A stretch of 64,000 nt of DNA, from the NCBI GenBank assembly GCA_025210475.1, contig JAOARW010000099.1, forward strand, positions 1 through 64,000, read 5' to 3'. The first letter of the stretch is position 1. The number at the start of each line of letters is the position of its first letter. Positions 44,734-52,620 of the stretch are shown here, piece by piece. Source of the DNA: Carboxylicivirga sp. GTDB lineage: Bacteria > Bacteroidota > Bacteroidia > Bacteroidales > Marinilabiliaceae. The notes under the pieces were generated by a model that saw nothing but the letters and a program-made list of their open reading frames with translations, was not told the DNA's origin and did not search any database. The translations under genes were made by a program, and so were the position numbers.

Positions 44734-47072
44734 TTCGTTAATTTAATTTGTAAAGTCAGATAAACAGTTCTACCTGGTTGTTCATGAACTGTTGAATACA
44801 ACCCTTTTCCATCAGCAGAACGAATGCCCGGATCCAGGTATTTTTTGTTGAAAACATTATCTACTCTTATGTTGAAGCTTAGTAAATTCTTATAAAGCCG
44901 ATTTGATGTAAGTGATAAATTGGTTACAAAATACGATGGAAGTTCTCCAAGAGGATTTGAACTGATGAGCTCTCGTTTTCCAACCCAGTTTTCAATAATA
45001 TCAATCGAAAACATCTGTTTTATATGAAAATGAATACCAGCATTGGCTTTGAACGAAGCTATGTTTGGAATCGAGTAGGTTTGGCCTAAATCTGTTTGTT
45101 CTGCATGCTGGTAACTGAAATTGGCAAAACCATTTGCATTCTTGGAGAAATCCATTTTTGCCCATATTTCTGCTCCATAAATATAGGCACTTCCTTTATT
45201 TTGATTTTGTGTAAGACCATTTCCAATGGGCACTGATGCAACGATTAAATCGCTTAATCGATTGTAAAATGTATTGGCTTGAATAAATACATCTTCGAAT
45301 TGATAGCTGGCATTAAACTCATAGGTGCTGATTTGTTCGGGTTTTAAGTCTTCATTATTAATACGAACACCGGCAAAACCACTGTACATTTCAAAGTTGG
45401 TAGGCGCCCGATAGGCTCTGCCATACAATGCTTTTAAAACCAGATTATTGTTGGGTTTGTTAACAATGCCAAGTCGTGGATTAACAGTTTCGCCATAAAC
45501 ATTATTATAATCGAAGCGAACACCAAGCGTAAATGATGTGTTTTTCAACCAGTCAGTTGTTGCAACGTATTCTGAGTAGAAGGCGAAGTTATGTTGTATT
45601 GTATGCTCCCGGGATATAAACTTCGAACTTAGCTGATTAACCATTAAATTGTCAATTGTTGCTAAAATTGTATCGTTGGTGGTTCCCCGATATCCCTTTT
45701 CCAAATCAGTATAAGTGTATTGCATGCCTGAAATCAGACTGTTTTTTTCGTTAAAACGAATATCTGCCTGTATTTCGCTGGCAAATTGATGGGATGCATG
45801 TGCCAATCTGTTTTTGCGCACATAAGGTAAATCAGCTGAATATTGCCGATACGAATAGGTGTCTTCATCCAAACCTGTTTCCCGATAGTGCGATTTAAAA
45901 AGAAGGTTTAGTTTCTCATTAACGCTCCAGTCTTCTTCAACAAAAAAAGTTTCGGTATAAGTATGCCATAAACTTGGTTTTTGATTGTTAAACTGGTAGG
46001 TAATCCAACCCATGTTTCCTTCGTTCAGATTGCCCGGATCTGGTAATCCTAATAACTTAGTTGCACTCATTCCAAAAGTTCCGTCTCCACCCGGCAAGTG
46101 ATAGATATTGGCTCCAATTGTACTTTTTAGCTTTTTACCATGAAAACTAATTCTTCCATTTAGCGAGTAGGCATCTTCAACATATGCATCGGAATAGGAG
46201 GGGTGTCGATTAGTAAATTTAAGTCCATCAGTATTATAAAGCGTTCCGCTAAGTAAAATACTTACATCATCTTTTTTGGCATTCAATGCAAAGTTATCAT
46301 ACTTTGTATTAAAGGTTCCAAAGCCTTTTTGATAGGTAAAAGCTTGTTCTTTTGCCGGATCCTTTGAAATTAAGTTGATGATTCCGCTAAAAGCATTGGC
46401 TCCGTAAACGGCCGAAGCAGGACCCCAGATAATTTCAATACGTTCGATGTTATGCAGGCTATAGATCGGACCACCCAATTCCCAACTTCCGATTAATTGG
46501 TTTTCAACAATGCCATCAATCATTAAAAGGATGCGTTTATTCTCATCGCCATAGCTGCCGCGCATGGTTCTTATAGTTGGGAAAACACCATGAACCCTTG
46601 TCAAATCAAATCCGGGGACATCACGCAATGCGTCATCCAATTCTCTGTATCCTCGCGTTTGAATTTGATCTTTGGTAATAACCATTATTGTGGCGGGGGC
46701 AGTAGCGGCAGATACAATTTTCTTTGAACCGGTTACAACCTTTACCTGTGTTAAGGCTTCCAGCGATAAACCAAAATAGTTTTGTTGTATTCTATCGAGC
46801 TTTACGTCAATAATGCTATCGTGAACTTTAACAAATTTTAGCTCGAATCCTTCTTTTTGGATTAATAATTCAGTTCCGTCTTCGATGTTTCTAATCGAAA
46901 ATAGTCCATCGCTATTGGTGTTGGTCAATAATTGATTTTCCTTTGATAATATATCGGCATTCTCAATTGGAATTCCATTTGTCGTACTTACTTTTCCTGT
47001 AATATCAATTTGTCCCACCACGGCGCAAAGTGAAAAAAATAATAAGATCAGAAGTGATATACATTTTTTCAT
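44730..47072 (-). CDS. TonB-dependent outer-membrane receptor
   Basis: 780-residue receptor: signal peptide, an N-terminal carboxypeptidase-regulatory-like domain (about 22-95, ITGKVSTTNGIPIENADILSKENQ), a plug (about 110-230: VVTGSKKIVSAATAPATIMVITKDQIQTRGYRELDDALRDVPGFDL ... GPASAVYGANAFSGIINLISKD) and a 22-strand-type beta-barrel ending in the aromatic-alternating LYSTVHEQPGRTVYLTLQIKLTK. No STN domain, so no FecIR-type signalling. The ligand is unknown. Overlap with YfiR shows an operon, so ligand uptake is coupled to YfiR/kinase sensing. Confidence 0.9.
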   Translation of the reverse strand: MKKCISLLILLFFSLCAVVGQIDITGKVSTTNGIPIENADILSKENQLLTNTNSDGLFSIRNIEDGTELLIQKEGFELKFVKVHDSIIDVKLDRIQQNYFGLSLEALTQVKVVTGSKKIVSAATAPATIMVITKDQIQTRGYRELDDALRDVPGFDLTRVHGVFPTIRTMRGSYGDENKRILLMIDGIVENQLIGSWELGGPIYSLHNIERIEIIWGPASAVYGANAFSGIINLISKDPAKEQAFTYQKGFGTFNTKYDNFALNAKKDDVSILLSGTLYNTDGLKFTNRHPSYSDAYVEDAYSLNGRISFHGKKLKSTIGANIYHLPGGDGTFGMSATKLLGLPDPGNLNEGNMGWITYQFNNQKPSLWHTYTETFFVEEDWSVNEKLNLLFKSHYRETGLDEDTYSYRQYSADLPYVRKNRLAHASHQFASEIQADIRFNEKNSLISGMQYTYTDLEKGYRGTTNDTILATIDNLMVNQLSSKFISREHTIQHNFAFYSEYVATTDWLKNTSFTLGVRFDYNNVYGETVNPRLGIVNKPNNNLVLKALYGRAYRAPTNFEMYSGFAGVRINNEDLKPEQISTYEFNASYQFEDVFIQANTFYNRLSDLIVASVPIGNGLTQNQNKGSAYIYGAEIWAKMDFSKNANGFANFSYQHAEQTDLGQTYSIPNIASFKANAGIHFHIKQMFSIDIIENWVGKRELISSNPLGELPSYFVTNLSLTSNRLYKNLLSFNIRVDNVFNKKYLDPGIRSADGKGLYSTVHEQPGRTVYLTLQIKLTK

Positions 47073-47097
47073 AGGCCACTTAAAAATGGTTGATGTG

Positions 47098-47118
47098 TAG
47101 TATTCTATGAGAATACTA
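47098..47118. promoter_or_regulatory. 9-bp palindrome upstream of the TonB receptor
   Basis: TAGTATTCT, three bases, AGAATACTA, perfectly symmetric, centred about 36 bases upstream of the receptor's ATG. Candidate operator or 5'-UTR hairpin. Confidence 0.45.
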
Positions 47119-47220
47119 TCAGTTTCAATATACTGATTTTTGATAAGAAAAAAAATTAAATATCAAGAGTACAGAGAGGTAATAACCAATGCATGTAAAA
47201 AAGGTTGATAGGTTGTTTTG

Positions 47221-47267
47221 TTTATCACATTGGTGTTATTTAGATGGAATAACATCAATGTGATAAA
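47221..47267. repeat. 20-bp inverted repeat, 7-base loop
   Basis: TTTATCACATTGGTGTTATT is mirrored by AATAACATCAATGTGATAAA, with one G-U type position and a seven-base loop (47241-47247). No T-run follows on either strand. It lies about 150 bases upstream of the TonB receptor operon. Confidence 0.75.
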
Positions 47268-47778
47268 CTTCGATTGTTACTAGTATTAAAGGATGGAAGA
47301 AGTCACAATAGAAGCTTGAGATAGTACAAATTATAGAAAAATCAAGGGGTGATATGAAACCGTTTTACATAGCTTATTAGCCGGGTGTTTTACCAAATTG
47401 AAAAGTGTTAGGGATTACTTGCCGATACAGAAATACTAATGTGCAGTAGGATAGTGTGATATGAAAAAAAAAAGGGTACAGGTGGGGTATAAATGCTTTT
47501 TATCTGTAAGTTATTGTAATTCAATTTGTAAAGTGGGTGAGGTGTGGGGTTGACTCTATGAGTATCACCTAATGTAAAAGCTAATATCTATAATTTAGGC
47601 CCACGTAATCATTAAAATTATAAGTTTAGCCTGGTTCCATTGATGTATTGTGATTGCGTTACTTGTCTTAACTCTATGTATTAAATGACTTACCTGTCAC
47701 GGCAAGGTTATAAGTGATGAAACCTGAAATTATCATTATTAACTGTTAACTGAAATTAAAATGGCCAATAATGTATAG

Positions 47779-48155
47779 TTGAATTGGTTTGATTGCGATT
47801 GGTACTATTGCTCGAATTGCAAAGTGCTGTTTGATGAGAAAAGAAAAGTAGTTGATATTACTTCCGCTCCTGATGAAATTGTAGAAGTCATCCATAGAAT
47901 TGATAAACAACAAAGAAAGATAGACTTTACGCTAAGAAACGCAAGAAGGTTTGGAACGCATTTGATTGGAAATATGCTTCAACTAACGCCCTTTGCAAAA
48001 AACACTCGCTAAGGTGCGGCTGCAAAAGGTGTGCAATGGAAAGTTACAATATATGGTTTAGAAATAAACGCAACCGCATTGATGCCAGAGAAGCACTTTC
48101 TAATGTGAATGATTTGCGGATTTATGAGGTGAATAGTACTGTGAAGAAAGTATAG
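47779..48155 (+). pseudogene. broken small gene with Cys-rich ends
   Basis: Two overlapping frames look like one interrupted gene. The first (47779-48012) encodes MNWFDCDWYYCSNCKVLFDEKRKVVDI.... From about 47925 the -1 frame continues as KKRKKVWNAFDWKYASTN, then CKKHSLRCGCKRCAMESYNIWFRNKRNR and ends at TAG 48155. The second frame has no start until ATG 48036 and keeps protein-like composition. CxxC-type motifs at both ends suggest a former zinc-binding protein. The family is not recognised. Confidence 0.35.
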
Positions 48156-48465
48156 TTTAAACAAACCACCATTTAGTGAGACGATTTTCACCTACTGTAT
48201 CCTACACTATTATTGACAGTTTCATAAATTGGTTTTGTAAAGGTGTTTCTCGCTTTGTGATTTTAAAAGAACCATATTATGTATAGTGGCTAACTCATTT
48301 TCTTTCCCTATCAAAACTTTCGATGCTTTAAACAACAATTTAAAATAATTTATCAATACAGTACTTGTTGTCACCAAACCCATATTAAAAGAGACTGTAT
48401 GAATAAAAATGCCACTCTACCAACTGATGATAAAGTGACTATTTTAAAATTGAAAAAAACGATTA

Positions 48466-49512
48466 TTATTTCAGTGTCCTACTGTAAAACTCAGATAATT
48501 TTTTCACTGCCTGATTTACGTATTCTTCCTGGTCATAAAGGTCGAAATGTTGAGCATCTTTTATCTTGAACAATTCTTTGTCTCCTGTAGCTCTATCAAC
48601 AGCGACTTCGCTGAAATATGCAGACAAAGCTTCTGAGCCAACAATTGCTAAGAATGGTGTTCCTCTCATTAAATCCATGTGCTCACTTGGATTAAAAAAG
48701 TATCTTGTATCTAATGACATGGCTGCACGTAAAGGAGTATAGTTCTTTGCTGCACCACCTCGTTCTGGATTACGATAATAATCAGCAGCTCTATCCCAAA
48801 ATTCACCCATTCCAGAACCTTTTGCAGGAATACCATCAACAAGAATTACTTCTCCAGTTTCGTAGTATTTTTGGCGGGCATCGCTACCCATTTTTATCTG
48901 CTGTTGAAATTGTTCAATTTTATCACCCGTTAACACATCTGCATATTGAGTTGCACCACCTAATCCGTAATCTATGAAATCAACAAATCCGCTTACTGTA
49001 GCAACTGACTTAATACGAGCATCAAAACAAGCAGTTTGAATGCTGTATCCTGCTCCTGAACACAGCCCTAGTTCTGCAATTTTTGTTTTATCAACTCCTG
49101 AAACTGTGCTAACAAATGAAACAGCGTTTTTAATGTCTTCCACTTTCATTGGTGCATTTTCCATGCCTCTTGGCATTCCACCGCTTTCACCGTAAGTCCT
49201 GTGATCAAACGCTAAAGTAACAAAACCTTCTTTTGCTAATTTTGCTGCATAGATACCAGCAGTTTGTTCTTTTACTCCACTTGCAGGTGTAATAACCACA
49301 ATGGCACTAAAGTTACCGTCTTCATTGTAATTTGGTGGAACAAATAGGTTTCCTGAAATACGAGTTCCTTCACTAAGGAAGCTAACTTTGTTAATCCCCG
49401 CAACATATTGTGTTGTGTATGTTGCATCATTTTGTTTGTTTGCTTTTTGAGCATTTGCATTGATTGTGAAAATCATCACAAGAAACAATGCACTGATTTT
49501 AATTTTATTCAT
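48466..49512 (-). CDS. alpha/beta-hydrolase, Cys-elbow type
   Basis: Exported alpha/beta-hydrolase (signal MNKIKISALFLVMIFTINANAQ) like the YcjY/dienelactone-hydrolase-related group. Conserved features: IVVITPASGVKEQTAGIYAAKLAKEGFVTLAFDHRTYGESGG, the nucleophile elbow L-G-L-C151-S-G-A-G, and His322 in DAQHFDLYD. The elbow places Cys151 at the nucleophile position, as in dienelactone hydrolase, though Ser152 is adjacent. The substrate is unknown. It lies 16 bases beyond the GlcG/HbpS gene on the same strand, so the two are likely co-transcribed, with the SDR gene further upstream. Confidence 0.85.
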   Translation of the reverse strand: MNKIKISALFLVMIFTINANAQKANKQNDATYTTQYVAGINKVSFLSEGTRISGNLFVPPNYNEDGNFSAIVVITPASGVKEQTAGIYAAKLAKEGFVTLAFDHRTYGESGGMPRGMENAPMKVEDIKNAVSFVSTVSGVDKTKIAELGLCSGAGYSIQTACFDARIKSVATVSGFVDFIDYGLGGATQYADVLTGDKIEQFQQQIKMGSDARQKYYETGEVILVDGIPAKGSGMGEFWDRAADYYRNPERGGAAKNYTPLRAAMSLDTRYFFNPSEHMDLMRGTPFLAIVGSEALSAYFSEVAVDRATGDKELFKIKDAQHFDLYDQEEYVNQAVKKLSEFYSRTLK

Positions 49513-49528
49513 CTATGTAAATGTTTAA

Positions 49529-49957
49529 TTATAATACTAATTTCGATTTTTCAATAGCGCCTTTTGCTACTTTTATATCTTGTTCGACTGTCCCACCACT
49601 AACACCAATAGCTCCAATAATTACACCTTCCTTATTTTTTAGAAGTTCACCTCCGCCAAAAATTAAAAAACCCTGATTACTAACTTCGATACCATAAAGA
49701 TTCTGACCTGGTTGAGATAGTTTACCTAATTCAGCTGTAGACATGTTGCTAAATCGTGATGTTTTTGCCTTTTTTATCGCAATGTCAATGCTTCCGAGAG
49801 GAGCTTCGTCCATTCTGACAAAATTCTTCAAATTACCTCCTGCATCAACTAATGCAATGCACATGAAACATCCTTCATTTATTGCTACATTAACTGCATT
49901 TTTGCATATTTGTGTTGCTTGTTCAAAAGCTAAGTCTTGCTTTAACTGGTACTTCAT
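49529..49957 (-). CDS. GlcG/HbpS family heme-binding-like protein
   Basis: 142-residue single-domain protein of the GlcG/HbpS (DUF336) family: LAFEQATQICKNAVNVAINEGCFMCIALVDAGGNLKNFVRMDEAPLGSIDIAIKKAKTSRF, then GIEVSNQGFLIFGGGELLKNKEGVIIGAIGVSGGTVEQDIKVAKGAI. Full-length for the family, no signal peptide. Members bind heme or act as accessory proteins of oxidoreductase operons. Here it sits between an SDR oxidoreductase and a Cys-type hydrolase, a set often seen under LysR control. Confidence 0.88.
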   Translation of the reverse strand: MKYQLKQDLAFEQATQICKNAVNVAINEGCFMCIALVDAGGNLKNFVRMDEAPLGSIDIAIKKAKTSRFSNMSTAELGKLSQPGQNLYGIEVSNQGFLIFGGGELLKNKEGVIIGAIGVSGGTVEQDIKVAKGAIEKSKLVL

Positions 49958-50078
49958 ATTTATATGTTGATTGACATATTGAGCCTCTGCTTTTATAGCT
50001 GATTAAGAAAATACACCCATAAGAGCAATTGCACTAAAAAAAATGACTATTTTGATAAAGATTTAATCATTAGCATGA

Positions 50079-50810
50079 TTAAGCATCTTGCATAGTATCT
50101 GTAATAACAATCTCACGTAAAGAAACTGATTGAGGTAGTTCGTAGGCATACTTTATGGTTTGGGCAACATCTTCTGCCGTAATATTAACTGCACCTACTG
50201 ATTCTTTCCACTCATTGTAACCATCGATAATACTTTGGTTTGTAGTGTGTCCTAAAAGTTCTGTTTTAACAGCTCCGGGCATTATCGATAACACACGGAC
50301 ATTAAAAGGAGACATTTCTCCACGAGCAACTCTGGTTAATCCTGTTACTCCGAATTTACTTGCACAATATGCGGCATGGTTGCCAAATGGCTGAACTCCT
50401 GCAATTGAAGAAACATTAATGATGGTTCCACTTTTTCTTTCTTTCATATCGTTCATTACGATTTGCATTCCATTCATTACACCCATTACATTAACATCTA
50501 ACATGGTCTTCCATTCTTTTACATCCTGAGTTGCAATATCGCCTAAAAGCATTACACCAGCATTATTGACAATCAAGTCTGTTTTACCATATTTCGCTTC
50601 AGCTTCACGAACGGCAGCTTCAAAATCTTTTTTATTGGTAACATCAACTTTTCTACACATTGTGTTGGGAAGTTTTAAGGTTTCCATTTTTTCAATTCTG
50701 CGAGCCAATAAGAGTAATGGATAGCCATCGTTAGCGAATTGTTTTGCCATTTCTAAACCGAAACCTGAACTTGCCCCGGTAATTACAATTAATTGATTAT
50801 TAGTTTTCAT
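50079..50810 (-). CDS. SDR-family oxidoreductase
   Basis: Classical short-chain dehydrogenase/reductase, 243 residues, closest in style to the YdfG/serine-dehydrogenase-like group. Rossmann glycine motif TGASSGFG at 11-18, NNAGVM at 82-87, catalytic Ser134/135 in INVSSIAG, Tyr148 and Lys152 in YCASK, followed by PGAVKTELLGHT. NADP-dependent by the Arg pair after strand 2 (LARRIEKM). The substrate is unknown. Divergently transcribed from the LysR gene with a 120-base shared promoter region, so it is a likely regulatory target. Confidence 0.9.
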   Translation of the reverse strand: MKTNNQLIVITGASSGFGLEMAKQFANDGYPLLLLARRIEKMETLKLPNTMCRKVDVTNKKDFEAAVREAEAKYGKTDLIVNNAGVMLLGDIATQDVKEWKTMLDVNVMGVMNGMQIVMNDMKERKSGTIINVSSIAGVQPFGNHAAYCASKFGVTGLTRVARGEMSPFNVRVLSIMPGAVKTELLGHTTNQSIIDGYNEWKESVGAVNITAEDVAQTIKYAYELPQSVSLREIVITDTMQDA

Positions 50811-50960
50811 GATAATAAGTTTTTAAAAATAACACAGCCATTAACCTCTATTGGTAAGGGCATTGCAAAAATATGTTGTATGTTCATATCGTCAAAATAC
50901 TAATTTTGAATGACTATTATAAGAAATAATTATGGATGAAAGATTGCTAAGGTTTTTGTA

Positions 50961-51809
50961 GTGGTTTACGAAGAACAAAACCTGTCGAGAGCTGCTGAAA
51001 AATGTTTTGTTTCACAACCAAACATATCAAATGGGTTAAAACAGTTAGAAGAAACGATTGGAAAGGGACTGTTTATGAGACATAAACGAGGTGTGGAAAT
51101 AAAGGAGGATGCACATTATTTATACCCTATTGCAAAAAGGTTTTGGGGGGAATTAAATGCAATTCCCGAAATGTTTAAAGAAGGGAACTTTAAACGTAAA
51201 ATAATTATTGGAATAGCTGATAGTCTTCCGCAGGAATTTAAAAATGATTTTTTCAAGGAAGCGTCAAAAGTTTTAGGTGATATTGAATGGGATGTTAGAC
51301 CAATCGGGCGTGATTGTGAAATAAACCTATTAATTAGAGAGTGGAAATTTGAAGAGCATTTGTTTCTGCCACTTGTAAAAGAGAATTATGTACTTTGCAT
51401 TCCTGAGAATAATCCATTGACAGAAAAGGATACCATTGAAATAATGGATTTAAGTGGAGAACCTTTTATCCATTGCCCTCCTTGTGAAGCACATCAACAA
51501 AGCCTTACGATTTTAAATAACTCGGGAGAGAAATGGAACACTATTGCAAATTGTCAAAGCAAAAATGAGGTACTAACATTGTTAATGTCTGGACTTGGAA
51601 TTACATTTTTACCAGAATATTTTGTCAGTGGTTGGACTGGATTTAAGATAAAAAATTATAATGGACCAAAAAATTTTAGGGAAATCGGTTTGTCTTATGC
51701 ACGAAAAAGCTTGAAAAATAAAAAGGTTGCAAAATTGATAGATTATTTTTCAAATGAAGAAGTTGAATTTTTTAAAAAAGTAGAATATACAGAAAAACGA
51801 CCAAGGTAA
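50961..51809 (+). CDS. LysR-family regulator, frameshifted N-terminus
   Basis: LysR-type transcriptional regulator. The open frame begins inside helix 1 of the HTH (VVYEEQNLSRAAEKCFVSQPNISNGLKQLEETIGKGLFMRHKRGVEI), and the effector domain follows to the end. The expected N-terminus is encoded just upstream from ATG 50932 in a different frame (MDERLLRFL then stop). One extra T in the T5 run at 50953-50957 would give MDERLLRFFVVVYEEQNLS, a normal LysR start. So the gene carries a one-base deletion, an error in the sequence, or a shift site; the GTG at 50961 would truncate helix 1. Divergent from the SDR gene. Confidence 0.82.
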   Translation: MVYEEQNLSRAAEKCFVSQPNISNGLKQLEETIGKGLFMRHKRGVEIKEDAHYLYPIAKRFWGELNAIPEMFKEGNFKRKIIIGIADSLPQEFKNDFFKEASKVLGDIEWDVRPIGRDCEINLLIREWKFEEHLFLPLVKENYVLCIPENNPLTEKDTIEIMDLSGEPFIHCPPCEAHQQSLTILNNSGEKWNTIANCQSKNEVLTLLMSGLGITFLPEYFVSGWTGFKIKNYNGPKNFREIGLSYARKSLKNKKVAKLIDYFSNEEVEFFKKVEYTEKRPR

Positions 51810-51956
51810 CTGCGGCCTTGGCTGAACTGAAAGGGATTGCAAAAACAACTCCCAATCAAGCAATGTCTATTATATAGCCTTCCCTGCATAATTGCAGCTA
51901 GAGTTTGAGTTCAAATGAAAGACATTAAATGAAATTCTAAAGTAGTAGATGTTTGT

Positions 51957-51986
51957 TTTGTAATATTAACTTTTTATTACATTTGC
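51957..51986 (+). promoter_or_regulatory. Bacteroidetes sigma-ABfr promoter of the ECF gene
   Basis: TTTG (51957-51960), 17 bases, TACATTTGC (51978-51986) matches the TTTG / TAnnTTTG(C) consensus. The -7 element ends only four bases before the ATG at 51991, so the transcript would start at or next to the initiation codon. Confidence 0.7.
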
Positions 51987-51990
51987 CTCA

Positions 51991-52551
51991 ATGAGACCAG
52001 AGGATAAAATACTAAAACTACTGAAACAGGGTAATAAGTTGGGTCTAGAGTTACTGTTTAAGCAATTCTATAAACCTCTGGTTGTTTATGCTTCAAAATT
52101 TGTAGAATCAGAAGAAGAGGCAGAGGATCTTGTTCAAGAAGTATTTATAAGTTTTTGGGAAAGCGATAAACTGGCGACGGTTCAAAACTACATCAGGGGA
52201 TATTTATACAATAGCGTTAAAAATAAGTGTTTAAATTATCGAAAGAAAATTGATAAAATAAAGATTAAAGGTATTGATAATTACAGTGAATCTTTATTTG
52301 AAAACTTCCCTGATGAAGATGGTTTTCAGGAAAAAATTGCAAAAATAAATGCAGAGATCGATAAGCTGCCAGAGCGCAGTAAGGAGATTTTTGTGGGTGT
52401 TTATATCCATCGATTAAAATATGATGAAATTGCCGAAGAACTTGATATATCTAAGAATACCGTTAAAACAACTTTATCGCGAACAATGAAATCGTTGCGA
52501 GAAAAACTGTCCAAAGAATCTTTTGCATTATTACTACTTTTGATTAGCTGA
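51991..52551 (+). CDS. ECF sigma factor, FecI-like
   Basis: 186-residue extracytoplasmic-function sigma factor. Region 2 is at about 20-65 (LLFKQFYKPLVVYASKFVESEEEAEDLVQEVFISFWE), region 4 at about 115-175 (EIDKLPERSKEIFVGVYIHRLKYDEIAEELDISKNTVKTTLSRTMKSLREKL), with a short hydrophobic tail. First gene of a FecI-FecR-SusC(STN)-SusD locus, so it should be released when the STN-bearing SusC binds ligand and FecR transmits the signal, then drive the operon. The start at the first ATG leaves the normal length before region 2. Confidence 0.94.
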   Translation: MRPEDKILKLLKQGNKLGLELLFKQFYKPLVVYASKFVESEEEAEDLVQEVFISFWESDKLATVQNYIRGYLYNSVKNKCLNYRKKIDKIKIKGIDNYSESLFENFPDEDGFQEKIAKINAEIDKLPERSKEIFVGVYIHRLKYDEIAEELDISKNTVKTTLSRTMKSLREKLSKESFALLLLLIS

Positions 52552-52570
52552 TTATTTTTCCTAATTTTCT

Positions 52571-52600
52571 TGTCACCCTTTTTTACATTTTTGTTTTCGT
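52571..52600 (+). promoter_or_regulatory. candidate ECF-dependent promoter of fecR-susC
   Basis: TGTCACCC followed by a T-rich tract and TTTTCGT, 20 bases upstream of the GTG start of the anti-sigma gene. This TGTCACC...CGT layout between fecI and fecR resembles ECF promoters at other Bacteroidetes FecIR loci as I remember them. It is distinct in spacing from the four TGTCACC-N11 motifs. Confidence 0.4.
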
Positions 52601-52620
52601 AGAGGTAAAAGTTAAGAAGC

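Larger units (their letters stand above)
47073..48465. other. 1.4-kb gene-poor region
   Basis: Between the TonB receptor operon and the hydrolase (both minus). Apart from the two dyads near the receptor and the broken gene remnant, I see no gene. Poly-A tracts and A/T-rich sequence dominate. Confidence 0.6.

Noticed and set aside
47073..48465. CRISPR array or tRNA in the gene-poor region
   Set aside because: No regularly spaced repeats and no cloverleaf-like sequence seen; only two dyads and a broken gene.
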